A stretch of DNA of 64,000 nt from Aromatoleum diolicum (GCF_012910955.1 NZ_WTVQ01000011.1:1-64000), one strand, 5' to 3'; shown: positions 43,741 to 54,303, counted from the stretch's first letter. Notes: generated by a model not told the origin, from the sequence alone. Numbers and translations are program-made.

Positions 43741-45102
43741 TCAGTCTTCGACCAACTGTAGATCGAGCCCGGTCGCAGTGTATGCGCCGACAACCGCAGG
43801 CTCACCGTTTCTGGCCAGTTCGCGCACCGCTGCGCCGAGTCGCTTGGCGGCAATGGTCGACAACATCGTACGGAAAAGCTCCCGCAATTCCTCGGTCGCC
43901 AGTGCAAGCGCCGCCGGATTAACCTCGACATAGGTGGTCGACTCGACCGCTACCACTGTCGTGAGATGCCGGTGGGCGATGCTGTCGAGCCATGCGAGCT
44001 CACCGAATAGCTCGGCGGGCCCGAGACGTTGCACGCGCCGTCCGTCGACCGAAATCTCCACCTCACCATCGATGACAATACCGAAACGCTGGTCGGCATC
44101 TCCTTCGCGGATAAGCGTCGTACCGCCTTCGACCACTCGCCAAGCGGAGATGCGGAGCACCTCCCACAATTCGATATCATCGAACTCGGTAAAAAAGGCG
44201 AGTTTTCGCAACAGAGAGAACCGGCGGGTATCCGGCGGCACATAGGTATCATCGACAAGTTGATACCGCACCGCCGACAAATCCTTGGCAAACTCTGCAC
44301 CGTTCTTATAGCGGGAGTAGAGATCCTTTTCCAGCGCCTTGCGAATCACTGTATCCATCAACTCGGGCATTTCCGGGTTGAGTTGCGATACCCGTGGCGG
44401 ATCCGCATTGATGATCTTGTAAATCAGTTGGGCCGGATTGCTCGCCCGGAACGGCAAGCGTCCGGTCAGCAGGTGGAATAGCACCACGCCCAGCGAATAC
44501 AAGTCAGTCTTCTGGTTGAGCGGGTAGCCCTTGATCTGCTCGGGGCTCATATAGGCCGGCGACCCCACCCCCATGATGAAGGTAGAATCCGACTCCATCT
44601 TCTTGTTGACGTTCAGCGCCAGGCCAAAATCGGTGATTTTCACATTATCCTTGTCATCGACAAGGATATTGGCCGGTTTGATGTCACGATGGACGATCCC
44701 TTGCCGATACGCGTGATCCAGCGCCATACAGCACTTGAACACGATGCCGATGGCGCGATGGATCGGCAGCATTCGCTCAAAACTGCAGTAACGCTCAAGC
44801 GATTCGCCCGGAAAATACTCCATCACGACATACGCCTGCTCGGGCTCGATCACGGCATCGTAGATCCGGATAATGTGAGGATGATCGAGGCGGCTCGCCA
44901 CCGCTTTTTCAGCCTTGAGCAACTTCAGCAGGCGGCGGTTCCACTTCGCTTCGTCTTTCGACTTGTCGCTGAAGCGGATCAGTTTCAGCGCCACCGGCTC
45001 CGGCCAGTCGACCGACTCTGCCAGATAGACGATGGCGGTCGCTCCGCGTCCAATCTCCTTGACGATGCGGTACTTGCCGATTGTTCGCGGTATCTCGCTC
45101 AT
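43741..45102 (-). CDS. Ser/Thr protein kinase with C-terminal cyclic-nucleotide-binding-like domain
   Basis: A Hanks-type kinase of 453 residues from the ATG at 45102 (MSEIPRTIGKYRIVKEIGRG), with GGAGC upstream. The glycine loop is G18-R-G20, the ATP lysine is K40 in VALKLI, the catalytic loop is HRDIKPANIL (D140), the metal site is ITDFGLAL (D158), and SPAYMSPEQIKGYPL marks the activation segment. All catalytic residues are intact. Residues about 305-430 form a CRP-like beta-barrel (LIREGDADQRFGIVIDGEVE, FGELAWLDSIAHRHLTTV). The phosphate-cassette Glu is present, but the Arg is followed by His-Leu rather than the usual Ser/Ala-Ala, so the ligand is uncertain. There is no transmembrane helix. 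It is divergent from grpE and convergent with the EF-hand-like gene. Confidence 0.92.
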   Translation of the reverse strand: MSEIPRTIGKYRIVKEIGRGATAIVYLAESVDWPEPVALKLIRFSDKSKDEAKWNRRLLKLLKAEKAVASRLDHPHIIRIYDAVIEPEQAYVVMEYFPGESLERYCSFERMLPIHRAIGIVFKCCMALDHAYRQGIVHRDIKPANILVDDKDNVKITDFGLALNVNKKMESDSTFIMGVGSPAYMSPEQIKGYPLNQKTDLYSLGVVLFHLLTGRLPFRASNPAQLIYKIINADPPRVSQLNPEMPELMDTVIRKALEKDLYSRYKNGAEFAKDLSAVRYQLVDDTYVPPDTRRFSLLRKLAFFTEFDDIELWEVLRISAWRVVEGGTTLIREGDADQRFGIVIDGEVEISVDGRRVQRLGPAELFGELAWLDSIAHRHLTTVVAVESTTYVEVNPAALALATEELRELFRTMLSTIAAKRLGAAVRELARNGEPAVVGAYTATGLDLQLVED

Positions 45103-45212
45103 GGCCGCTCCATACCTTCCCGCCTGCACGTTTCCGGAACGCTACGCTCAGCCAAATCGTGACATATGCAGCAGCGCGTCGGCAACATGATGATCTTTTT
45201 TGCCCCTGCCCC

Positions 45213-45239
45213 CTTGAAACCATTGCGACAGCCCCAACA
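45213..45239 (+). promoter_or_regulatory. Heat-shock (sigma-32) promoter of grpE
   Basis: CTTGAAA (45213-45219) and CCCCAACA (45232-45239) are separated by 12 bp, close to the sigma-32 pattern CTTGAAA-N11-16-CCCCATNT. A start near 45247 gives a leader of about 28 nt before the grpE ATG. Confidence 0.75.
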
Positions 45240-45274
45240 TTCGCCCCGTTAACGAACACAGGGAGTTTTGACCC

Positions 45275-45856
45275 ATGCAGGAAAACAAGCCGTCTGCCGA
45301 GATCCACGACGAGTTGCTGCAAGGCCTCACCGCGGAAGGATCCGCTGCAACTCCGCAAGGCGAGCCAGTAGATGCGGTCGCCCCCGACACCATGCCGAGC
45401 ATCGAGGAATCCCTACGCCAGGCTGAACTAAAGGCCGCCGAACACCACGACGCATGGTTGCGCGCGAAGGCGGATGCGGAAAACATTCGTCGGCGCGCCC
45501 AAGAAGACATCGCCAAGGCCTCCAAGTTTGCAGCGGAAAAGTTCGCGAATGCCATGCTTCCCGTCAAGGATAGTCTGGAAGCCGCACTGACAATCGAAAA
45601 GCAGACGCTCGAAAGTCTGCGCGAAGGCGTCGAACTCACGCTCAAACAACTCGCTGCGGCGTTTCAGACCGCCGGCGTGACAGAAGAAAACCCCGCCGGC
45701 AGCAAGTTCGACCCCAACCGGCACCAGGCAATCGGCATGGTGGAAGCCGAGGGCGAACCGAACACCATCGTGAACGTTCTGCAGAAAGGTTACCTGTTGC
45801 ATGAACGCGTGCTGCGCCCAGCCATGGTCGTCGTCTCCAAGGCAAAAAGTGCCTGA
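45275..45856 (+). CDS. grpE: Nucleotide exchange factor GrpE
   Basis: Releases ADP from DnaK. It has 193 residues. The N-terminal 40 residues are variable; then a long helix ([20 protein letters not shown]) precedes the four-helix and beta-wing part with [20 protein letters not shown], the family C-terminal signature. GGGAG lies upstream of the ATG. It has a sigma-32 promoter and is followed 141 bp downstream by dnaK with its own. Confidence 0.96.
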   Translation: MQENKPSAEIHDELLQGLTAEGSAATPQGEPVDAVAPDTMPSIEESLRQAELKAAEHHDAWLRAKADAENIRRRAQEDIAKASKFAAEKFANAMLPVKDSLEAALTIEKQTLESLREGVELTLKQLAAAFQTAGVTEENPAGSKFDPNRHQAIGMVEAEGEPNTIVNVLQKGYLLHERVLRPAMVVVSKAKSA

Positions 45857-45879
45857 GCGTCACGGCCGCCTCCTGGCTA

Positions 45880-45907
45880 CTTGAAATCCAAGACGGCGAC
45901 CCAACTT
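45880..45907 (+). promoter_or_regulatory. Heat-shock (sigma-32) promoter of dnaK
   Basis: CTTGAAA (45880-45886) and CCCAACTT (45900-45907), spaced by 13 bp, resemble the sigma-32 consensus. The leader would be about 83 nt. A separate TTGACA occurs at 45909-45914, but no good -10 follows it. Confidence 0.65.
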
Positions 45908-45997
45908 ACTTGACAATGAAATCCGGTGAGGCGTGGTAAGGGCAGTGGCGCGCAGCGTCCGCCCCCTCGGCTTCACCCTCACTTTAAAGGAACTGAA

Positions 45998-47935
<1,938 letters not shown>

Positions 47936-47960
47936 TCGCTCGCCGGGCGGCGAGATGTCG

Positions 47961-48003
47961 GCCGAGCCATGCCGGTGCAGTTCAACCGGCCGGCTCGGCT
48001 TTT
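47961..48003 (+). terminator. Terminator-like hairpin between dnaK and dnaJ
   Basis: GCCGAGCC / GGCTCGGC, with an inner GCCGGT/ACCGGC stem, forms a long stem followed by TTTTGC. The U-tract is only four, so partial termination or mRNA processing is likely. This would set DnaK above DnaJ. Confidence 0.65.
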
Positions 48004-48011
48004 GCATGATC

Positions 48012-48032
48012 GGGAGACCTTCGCGGTCTCCC
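48012..48032 (+). other. Hairpin in the dnaJ leader
   Basis: A perfect 8-bp stem GGGAGACC / GGTCTCCC with a 5-nt TTCGC loop ends 18 nt before the dnaJ ATG, just after the dnaK terminator. No U-tract follows. It could form a stable 5' end on processed dnaJ mRNA. Confidence 0.6.
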
Positions 48033-48050
48033 TAGCCTGAGCAAATCAAG

Positions 48051-49181
48051 ATGGCAAAAAGGGACTACTACGACGTCCTGAGCGTCAACCGTGACGCCTC
48101 GGACGACGAAATCAAGAAAGCCTACCGCAAGCTGGCCATGAAACACCATCCGGACCGCAATCCGGATAACAAGGAGTCCGAAGAGAAATTCAAGGAAGCC
48201 AAGGAAGCTTACGAGGTTCTCTCCGATGCACAGAAACGCGGCGCCTATGACCGTTATGGTCACGCCGGAGTGGATCCGTCAGCCGGCCCTGGGCCCGGAG
48301 GACAGGGCTTCGACGGCTTCGCCGATGCATTTTCGGACATCTTCGGCGACATCTTTGGCGGCGCTGGGGGCGGTGGTCGCGGTCGCTCCAATGTCTACCG
48401 CGGCGCGGACCTGCGCTACAACCTCGAAATCTCGCTCGAAGAAGCGGCCCGCGGCGCGGACAAGACGATCCGCATCCCCACGGTCGAAGAATGCGACACC
48501 TGCCACGGCAGCGGTGCAAAGCCCGGCACCCAACCCAAACCCTGCCCAACCTGTGGCGGAGCCGGCCAGGTACGCATCCAACAGGGGTTTTTCTCGATCC
48601 AGCAGACCTGCCCAAAATGCCATGGCACGGGGCGTATCGTTCCCGATCCCTGCCGCGACTGCGGCGGTGCAGGCCGGGTAAAGCGGCAGAAGACTCTCGA
48701 AGTGAAGATTCCCGCGGGGATCGACGAAGGTATGCGGCTGCGCCACGCCGGCCACGGCGAACCAGGCGTCAACGGCGGCCCTCCAGGCGATCTCTACGTC
48801 GAGATCCACATTCGCGCGCATGCGGTATTCCAACGCGACCACGACGACCTGCACTGCGAAATGCCGGTCAGTTTCACAATCGCGGCACTCGGCGGGGAAA
48901 TCGAAATCCCCACACTGGAAGGCATGGCACGACTCAAGATCCCGGCGGAAACCCAGAGCGGGCGCGTATTCCGGCTGCGCGGCAAGGGTATACGCAACGT
49001 CCGCTCGCAAGCACATGGCGATCTGATGTGCCACGTCCTTGTCGAGACTCCGGTGAATCTTACCGAACGTCAGAAGGAACTGCTGCGGGAGTTCGAGGAG
49101 GTATCAAGCAGCGACGCGGAACGTCACAATCCGAAGGCCAAATCCTGGATGGACAAGGTCAAGGACTTCTTCGGCGGCTGA
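48051..49181 (+). CDS. dnaJ: Molecular chaperone DnaJ (Hsp40)
   Basis: Co-chaperone that delivers substrates to DnaK and stimulates its ATPase. It has 376 residues. The J domain has [11 protein letters not shown] (HPD motif), followed by a Gly/Phe-rich linker ([20 protein letters not shown]). Four CxxCxGxG zinc repeats follow ([32 protein letters not shown]), and then the C-terminal substrate domains. It is convergent with cysS across 57 bp. Confidence 0.98.
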   Translation: MAKRDYYDVLSVNRDASDDEIKKAYRKLAMKHHPDRNPDNKESEEKFKEAKEAYEVLSDAQKRGAYDRYGHAGVDPSAGPGPGGQGFDGFADAFSDIFGDIFGGAGGGGRGRSNVYRGADLRYNLEISLEEAARGADKTIRIPTVEECDTCHGSGAKPGTQPKPCPTCGGAGQVRIQQGFFSIQQTCPKCHGTGRIVPDPCRDCGGAGRVKRQKTLEVKIPAGIDEGMRLRHAGHGEPGVNGGPPGDLYVEIHIRAHAVFQRDHDDLHCEMPVSFTIAALGGEIEIPTLEGMARLKIPAETQSGRVFRLRGKGIRNVRSQAHGDLMCHVLVETPVNLTERQKELLREFEEVSSSDAERHNPKAKSWMDKVKDFFGG

Positions 49182-49238
49182 TCGCACCCGTAACGCGCCG
49201 GGACGACCCAAGCAGGGCGCTTCCGGCGCAGCACGGCA

Positions 49239-50624
49239 CTAAGCCCGTCGCCAGATCGTTCCCTGCGGGGTATCTTCAAGCACCACGCCCTGCGCCAGCA
49301 ACTCGGCGCGAATGCGATCGGCGTCCGGATAGTTCTTTGCCCTCTTCGCCTGTGCGCGTTGCTCGATCAGGGCTTCGATCACCGCCGCGTCGATATCGCC
49401 CGACTCGCCGCCCACGCCTCCTTGAAGAAATGCAGCGGGGTCTCGACCGAGCAGGCCGAGCACACCGCCCAATCCCTTGAGTTGCGCAGCCATCGCCGCC
49501 GAACAATTGCGATTGGCCTCATTCGCGAGTTCGAACAGCACTGCGACCGCCTCGGCGGTATTGAAGTCATCATCCATCGCAGCGCGGAAGCGCACCGCAT
49601 GCGCTTCACTCCAATCCACCGGCACGTCTTCCGCGGCCACATTGCGCAGCGCCGTGTACATCCGCGTCAGCGACTGACGCGCGTCTTCGAGATGCGCATC
49701 GGAATAATTCAGAGGACTGCGGTAGTGCGCCCGCAGGATGAAAAAGCGCACCACTTCGGCGTCGTAGCGCTTGAGCACATCGCGGATGGTGAAGAAGTTA
49801 CCCAACGATTTCGACATCTTCTCGTCGTCGACGCGCACGAAACCGTTGTGCATCCAGTAATTCACGAAGGTATGGCCATGCGCCCCCTCGGACTGGGCAA
49901 TCTCGTTCTCGTGGTGCGGAAACTGAAGATCCTGACCTCCGCCATGAATGTCGAAGTGGTCCCCAAGGAGGTCGGAACTCATCGCCGAACACTCAATGTG
50001 CCAGCCCGGGCGCCCCACCCCCCAAGGCGAATCCCACTTCACCTCTTCCGGCTCACCCACTCGAGCATGCTTCCACAGCACGAAATCAAGCGGATCATGC
50101 TTCTCACCCGCAACTTCCACGCGCTCACCCGCGCGCAGTTCATCCACGGACTTGCCTGAAAGCTTCCCGTACCCCTCGAACTTCCGCACGGAATAGCACA
50201 CATCGTGATTCTCGGCAACATAGGCAAGCCCTTTTTGATGCAGGCGATCGATCAACGATTGCATCTGGCCGACGTATTCGGTCGCACGCGGTTCGTAATC
50301 GGGCCGCATCACCCCAAGTGCGTCGGCATCCTCGTGCATGGCGGCGACAAACCGATCAGTCAGCGCCCTGATCGACTCGCCGTTCTCGCCAGCCCGACGG
50401 ATGATTTTGTCATCAATATCGGTAATGTTTCGAACATATATCAGATGGAAACCACTGACTCGCAGCCACCGCGCCACCACATCGAACACCACCATCACTC
50501 TGGCATGACCAAGATGGCAGTAGTCATAAACAGTCATTCCGCATACATACATGCGAACCTTTCCAGGCACTATCGGAACAAAGGTTTCCTTCTTGCGTGT
50601 CAGGGTGTTGTGAATATGAAGCAT
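49239..50624 (-). CDS. cysS: Cysteinyl-tRNA synthetase
   Basis: Charges tRNA-Cys. It has 461 residues from the ATG at 50624 ([20 protein letters not shown]), with GGAAG upstream. Class I signatures are the zinc-ligand and HIGH-like region [33 protein letters not shown] and [15 protein letters not shown] (KMSKS). An N-terminal extension to 50696 is rejected as leader. A terminator-like hairpin lies 78 bp upstream on the coding strand, with no gene feeding into it. Confidence 0.97.
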   Translation of the reverse strand: MLHIHNTLTRKKETFVPIVPGKVRMYVCGMTVYDYCHLGHARVMVVFDVVARWLRVSGFHLIYVRNITDIDDKIIRRAGENGESIRALTDRFVAAMHEDADALGVMRPDYEPRATEYVGQMQSLIDRLHQKGLAYVAENHDVCYSVRKFEGYGKLSGKSVDELRAGERVEVAGEKHDPLDFVLWKHARVGEPEEVKWDSPWGVGRPGWHIECSAMSSDLLGDHFDIHGGGQDLQFPHHENEIAQSEGAHGHTFVNYWMHNGFVRVDDEKMSKSLGNFFTIRDVLKRYDAEVVRFFILRAHYRSPLNYSDAHLEDARQSLTRMYTALRNVAAEDVPVDWSEAHAVRFRAAMDDDFNTAEAVAVLFELANEANRNCSAAMAAQLKGLGGVLGLLGRDPAAFLQGGVGGESGDIDAAVIEALIEQRAQAKRAKNYPDADRIRAELLAQGVVLEDTPQGTIWRRA

Positions 50625-50694
50625 GGCATCTTCCGCAAGGTCGCTGGCTCGGGCGCCGCGTCCAAACAGCGATCGCAGAGCATGGCCGAACCAC

Positions 50695-50723
50695 AAAAAA
50701 AGGCGGTCCCCTTTCGGTCCGCC
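50695..50723 (-). terminator. Intrinsic terminator in the cysS leader (possible attenuator)
   Basis: On the minus strand GGCGG / CCGCC plus an inner CC/GG pair (one A-A mismatch, 6-nt loop) is followed by seven T. It lies 71-99 bp before the cysS ATG. The genes further right on this strand begin beyond 55 kb, so the natural reading is a leader attenuator or a block on antisense transcription. Confidence 0.6.
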
Positions 50724-50748
50724 CCCGCCGCATCACGCCGGCACCGGA

Positions 50749-50779
50749 TTGTGATGCGGTCTTGGTTATTTGGTAGAAT
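50749..50779 (+). promoter_or_regulatory. Promoter of the TPR / L,D-transpeptidase genes
   Basis: TTGTGA (50749-50754) and TAGAAT (50774-50779) are separated by 19 bp. The extended -10 TGG-TAGAAT compensates for the long spacer. Transcription from about 50786 would begin inside the 9-bp palindrome. Confidence 0.55.
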
Positions 50780-50783
50780 GTCG

Positions 50784-50805
50784 CGTTAATCCGCGTGGAT
50801 TAACG
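50784..50805. repeat. Perfect 9-bp palindrome between cysS and the TPR gene
   Basis: CGTTAATCC-GCGT-GGATTAACG is a perfect inverted repeat. It lies directly after the rightward -10 box and just before a leftward one, so it could be an operator for both or a hairpin at the 5' end of either transcript. No known regulator site was recognised in it. Confidence 0.7.
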
Positions 50806-50818
50806 GATAAACCGAGCG

Positions 50819-50845
50819 ATTCTAGCACAATGAAGATGCGTCCAA
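50819..50845 (-). promoter_or_regulatory. Possible leftward promoter of cysS
   Basis: On the minus strand, TGC-TAGAAT (extended -10; hexamer 50824-50819) is preceded at 15 bp by TTGGAC (50845-50840), a poor and closely spaced -35 inside the TPR gene's first codons. A transcript would carry a leader of about 190 nt containing the palindrome and the terminator at 50695-50723. Confidence 0.35.
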
Positions 50846-51960
50846 ATTCCGCACTGGCCATGATGGCCCTCATCCTTGGCCTAGGCTCCAGCCAGCTGCT
50901 CCACGCTGCCGACACAACCGCTCAGGTTCAAACACTGGTGAATCAAGGGCAGCATTCGCAGGCCCTGGCGATGGCTGACCGGCTGCTCGCGTCTAATGCG
51001 CGCGACCCGCAGGCGCGCTTCCTCAAAGGCATCGCCCTGACCGAACTGAACCGCCTCGACGAAGCCGTTGCGGTATTTCAGAAGCTCACCGGGGATTTTC
51101 CCGAGCTACCGGAACCCTACAACAATCTCGCCGTACTCTACGCCCAGCAGCGCCAATACGAAAAGGCGCGCGCTGCACTTGAGATGGCGATTCGGACCCA
51201 TCCCAGCTACGCTACGGCACACGAAAATCTCGGCGACGTTTATGCTCGACTCGCCAGCCAGGCCTACGACAAGGCACTGCAGCTCGACTCCGCCAACGCC
51301 GCCGCACAATCCAAACTTGCGCTGATCCGTGAAATGATGTCGGGGACGAATCAAGGCAGCGCAAAAACACGTATCGCCACCGCGGCCGCGGCGCCAGCCC
51401 CCGCGACACCCACACCCACACAACCAGCAACCGCTCCCAATACTCCGGTCGCTAGCACCCCGGCTGCTGAAAGCGCTAAGGCCGCAGTTCCCGCAACCGC
51501 CCCCACGGCGACACCTGCGCCTACAACCCCGGCGGCAGCGACGACTCAAACACGCGCCCCGGTCACGGCAACAGCCGCAGCGGCACCAGCAACAGCCGCA
51601 GCAGCAGATGCGGCACAGAGTGCGGAGCGCGAAGCATTGCAAATGGTCGACGAATGGGCCAAGGCTTGGTCGCGCAAAGACGTCAAGTCGTATTTGTCGT
51701 ACTACGACAAGGACTTCCGAGCACCGGGAGGTGTTTCACGCAAGACTTGGGAGCAGGAACGGGAACAGCGCGTCGGCAAGCCGGGCAAGATTGCAATTGA
51801 TATTGAGAAGCCCACTGCGAAGATCGACGGCGATGTTGCCACAGTGCGATTCCGCCAGCACTATGACTCTCCTGGATTCAACTCGAGCACCGCCAAGACG
51901 CTGGAACTCGTCAAGCGAAATGGCGCCTGGCGCATTCGCCAGGAGCGCGTTGGAGGATGA
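50830..51960 (+). CDS. Exported TPR protein with Cds6-like C-terminal domain
   Basis: A 376-residue protein from the ATG at 50830 (MKMRPNSALAMMALILGLGS), with a Sec signal peptide cleaved near LLHA-ADT. Residues about 30-180 form TPR helices (QGQHSQALAMADRLLASN, PEPYNNLAVLYAQQRQYEKA, HPSYATAHENLGDVYARLA). Residues about 190-280 are a low-complexity Ala/Thr/Pro linker. The last 105 residues (MVDEWAKAWSRKDVKSYLSY...KRNGAWRIRQERVGG) are an NTF2-like domain that resembles the C-terminus of the adjacent L,D-transpeptidase. It is very likely periplasmic and functionally paired with that enzyme, whose start is at its 3' end. There is no clear Shine-Dalgarno. Confidence 0.85.
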   Translation: MKMRPNSALAMMALILGLGSSQLLHAADTTAQVQTLVNQGQHSQALAMADRLLASNARDPQARFLKGIALTELNRLDEAVAVFQKLTGDFPELPEPYNNLAVLYAQQRQYEKARAALEMAIRTHPSYATAHENLGDVYARLASQAYDKALQLDSANAAAQSKLALIREMMSGTNQGSAKTRIATAAAAPAPATPTPTQPATAPNTPVASTPAAESAKAAVPATAPTATPAPTTPAAATTQTRAPVTATAAAAPATAAAADAAQSAEREALQMVDEWAKAWSRKDVKSYLSYYDKDFRAPGGVSRKTWEQEREQRVGKPGKIAIDIEKPTAKIDGDVATVRFRQHYDSPGFNSSTAKTLELVKRNGAWRIRQERVGG

Positions 51961-51965
51961 TCGCG

Positions 51966-53168
51966 ATGATCGCCGGACGAAGGCTGCTCGTTCGTCTGTT
52001 GCTAGCGCTCTGGGCCGTTACCCTGCCCGCGGCGGTATCGGCCGCTTCGGCCCAGCGCGGGATTTCCGACGCCGGCCCGGACGCGTCGCTCGAGTATGTC
52101 TTTGGTGAAATCGAAGCCAATCGCCTTGATTCTGCGCTTGAGCGCACCGAAACCCTGCTACGTGCCTATCCGAATTTTAGACTGGCCCATCTCATCAAAG
52201 GCGACCTGCTGCTCGCGCGCGCAAAGCCCATCGCCACCTTCGGCAACGCCTCAGGCGGCAGCGAGCGCATACGTGAGTTGCGTGATGAAGCCATAGCACG
52301 CCTACGCGCCTATCGCGAACGCCCCGCCGCCGCCAACTACATCCCGCGCTATCTGCTGCAGATGGGACCCGAACAGCGCTACGCCGTAGTCGTCGACACC
52401 AAGCGTGCCCGCCTGTATGTGTATGCGAACGACGCAGGCAAACCACGTTTCGTCGCGGACTACTACATCAGTCACGGCAAGGCTGGCACCGACAAGAAGG
52501 TCGAAGGCGACAACAAGACGCCACTTGGCGTCTATCAGATCACCTCGTTCATCGAACAGGCGAAACTGCCTGATCTCTACGGCAGCGGAGCCTTTCCGAT
52601 CAACTACCCAAATGAGTGGGACCGTCGTCTCGGCCGCACTGGCCATGGCATCTGGCTGCACGGCACCCCCAGCGACACCTATGCACGCGCCCCCCTGTCA
52701 TCCGAGGGGTGCGTCACCCTGGCCAACCAGGACTTCCTGCAACTTTCGAATTTTGTTGAGCCCGGTCTCACGCCCGTCATCATCAGCAACGAAATCGAGT
52801 GGCTTTCACTCGACGACTGGCAAGCGGAACGCAAGGGCTTGCAGGAAGCCATCGAGCGCTGGCGTCGCGACTGGGAAAGCGTTGATGTTGACCGCTATCT
52901 TGCGCATTACTCGAAGGACTTCCGTAGCGACCATCAGGATTACAGCGACTGGGTCGCGCAAAAGCGCCGCGTCGCCACCAATCGCCAATGGATCAAGGTC
53001 GGACTGGACAAGCTGAGCATGCTTCGCAACCCCGGCCGTGACGACATGGTGGTCGTCACCTTCGAGCAGAACTATCGCAGCGATGGCATGTCGGATCGCA
53101 TCCGCAAGCGTCAGTACTGGCTCAAGGAAGGTGGCCGCTGGAAAATCGTTTACGAAGGCAAGGCCTGA
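51966..53168 (+). CDS. L,D-transpeptidase (YkuD domain) with Cds6-like C-terminal domain
   Basis: Periplasmic enzyme expected to form or anchor 3-3 peptidoglycan cross-links. It has 400 residues from the ATG at 51966, with GGAGG nine bases upstream; an ATG at 51957 overlaps the TPR stop (ATGA) but abuts that site. A signal peptide (LLVRLLLALWAVTLPAAVSA) is followed by a short TPR-like helical part. The YkuD domain starts at RYAVVVDTKRARLYVYAND and contains WLHGTPSD (His about 232) and the nucleophile Cys about 249 in SSEGCVTLAN. The C-terminal 110 residues are NTF2-like, as in the gene before it. Confidence 0.92.
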   Translation: MIAGRRLLVRLLLALWAVTLPAAVSAASAQRGISDAGPDASLEYVFGEIEANRLDSALERTETLLRAYPNFRLAHLIKGDLLLARAKPIATFGNASGGSERIRELRDEAIARLRAYRERPAAANYIPRYLLQMGPEQRYAVVVDTKRARLYVYANDAGKPRFVADYYISHGKAGTDKKVEGDNKTPLGVYQITSFIEQAKLPDLYGSGAFPINYPNEWDRRLGRTGHGIWLHGTPSDTYARAPLSSEGCVTLANQDFLQLSNFVEPGLTPVIISNEIEWLSLDDWQAERKGLQEAIERWRRDWESVDVDRYLAHYSKDFRSDHQDYSDWVAQKRRVATNRQWIKVGLDKLSMLRNPGRDDMVVVTFEQNYRSDGMSDRIRKRQYWLKEGGRWKIVYEGKA

Positions 53169-53209
53169 GCCGCTCTCCCCCTTTTCCCATCGCACAGGAA
53201 GCTCAAACC

Positions 53210-53791
53210 ATGAAGCGTTTCTTGCTCTCCCTTTTTCTATTTGGCTGGATTGCCAGCGCCCTCGCTGCAAATCCCGTCCTTGAAATGCGCACCAGTCACG
53301 GCACGATCGAAATGGAACTGTTTGCCGACAAGGCACCGAAATCGGTGGAGAACTTCATCGAATACGTCAAGAGTGGGCATTACACCGGCACCATTTTTCA
53401 CCGCGTCATCGACGGCTTCATGATTCAGGGGGGCGGCTTCGATGCCGGCCTGAACCAGAAACCCACCCGCGCCCCGATCGAGAACGAAGCCAAGAACGGC
53501 TTGCGCAATGAAGCGGGCACCCTCGCGATGGCCCGCACCGCCGACCCTCACTCCGCAAGCGCGCAATTCTTCATCAACCTCGTTGATAACCGCTTCCTCG
53601 ACTACCCTTCACGCGACGGCTGGGGTTACGCGGTTTTCGGAAAGGTCACGAAGGGCTTGGACGTGGTCCAAAAGATCGGCCGCACCCCCACCCGCACCCT
53701 CAAGGGTTACCAGAACGTGCCGGATCAGCCCGTCACCATCGAATCGGTTCGCGTCATCGACGCGGAGAAAGCCGGCCAACCCAAGCAATGA
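53210..53791 (+). CDS. ppiA: Peptidyl-prolyl isomerase, periplasmic cyclophilin
   Basis: Cis-trans prolyl isomerase. It has 193 residues with a signal peptide ([20 protein letters not shown]). The cyclophilin core includes [39 protein letters not shown] and [25 protein letters not shown] precedes the ATG. It is followed by a second, signal-less cyclophilin whose start lies just after this stop, so the pair probably arose by duplication. Confidence 0.93.
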   Translation: MKRFLLSLFLFGWIASALAANPVLEMRTSHGTIEMELFADKAPKSVENFIEYVKSGHYTGTIFHRVIDGFMIQGGGFDAGLNQKPTRAPIENEAKNGLRNEAGTLAMARTADPHSASAQFFINLVDNRFLDYPSRDGWGYAVFGKVTKGLDVVQKIGRTPTRTLKGYQNVPDQPVTIESVRVIDAEKAGQPKQ

Positions 53792-53808
53792 GTCTCAAGG
53801 AGCCTCCC

Positions 53809-54303
53809 ATGGCAGTCAAGCTACATACCAATCACGGCACAATCACACTGGAACTCGATTCGGAAAAGGCTCCGGAAACGGTCAAGAACTTTCTCGACTA
53901 CGTCACCTCCGGCCACTACGACAACACGATTTTCCATCGTGTCATCAAGGGTTTCATGATCCAGGGCGGCGGCTTTGAACCGGGAATGAAGCAAAAGACG
54001 ACTCGCGAGCCGATCAAGAATGAAGCCGACAACGGTCTGAAGAACGTAACCGGCACGATTGCCATGGCCCGCACGCAGGCGCCGCATTCGGCAACCGCCC
54101 AATTCTTCATCAACGTTACTGACAACGACTTTCTCGATTTCCGGTCCCCCGATATGCAGGGCTGGGGTTACTGCGTCTTCGGTCGGGTCAGCGAAGGCAT
54201 GGACGTCGTGAACGCCATTCGCTCCGTCCGCACCGGATCGAGCGGTTTTCATCAGGACGTTCCCGTCGAGGACGTCGTGATCGAACGGGCCGAGATCATC
54301 TAA
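53809..54303 (+). CDS. ppiB: Peptidyl-prolyl isomerase, cytoplasmic cyclophilin
   Basis: Cytosolic partner of the preceding gene. It has 164 residues from the ATG at 53809 ([20 protein letters not shown]), with AAGGAG seven bases upstream; an in-frame ATG at 53788 overlaps the previous stop. The core has [40 protein letters not shown] and [17 protein letters not shown]. It has no signal peptide. lpxH follows after 36 bp. Confidence 0.95.
   Translation: MAVKLHTNHGTITLELDSEKAPETVKNFLDYVTSGHYDNTIFHRVIKGFMIQGGGFEPGMKQKTTREPIKNEADNGLKNVTGTIAMARTQAPHSATAQFFINVTDNDFLDFRSPDMQGWGYCVFGRVSEGMDVVNAIRSVRTGSSGFHQDVPVEDVVIERAEII

Noticed and set aside
39884-45997. CIRCE operators near hrcA, grpE or dnaK
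   Set aside because: I looked for TTAGCACTC-N9-GAGTGCTAA and close variants in the intergenic stretches and saw none.
51361-51620. Ala/Thr/Pro-rich stretch in the TPR gene as a DNA repeat element
   Set aside because: It is in frame, with no exact repeat unit, and fits a flexible protein linker between the TPR and C-terminal domains.
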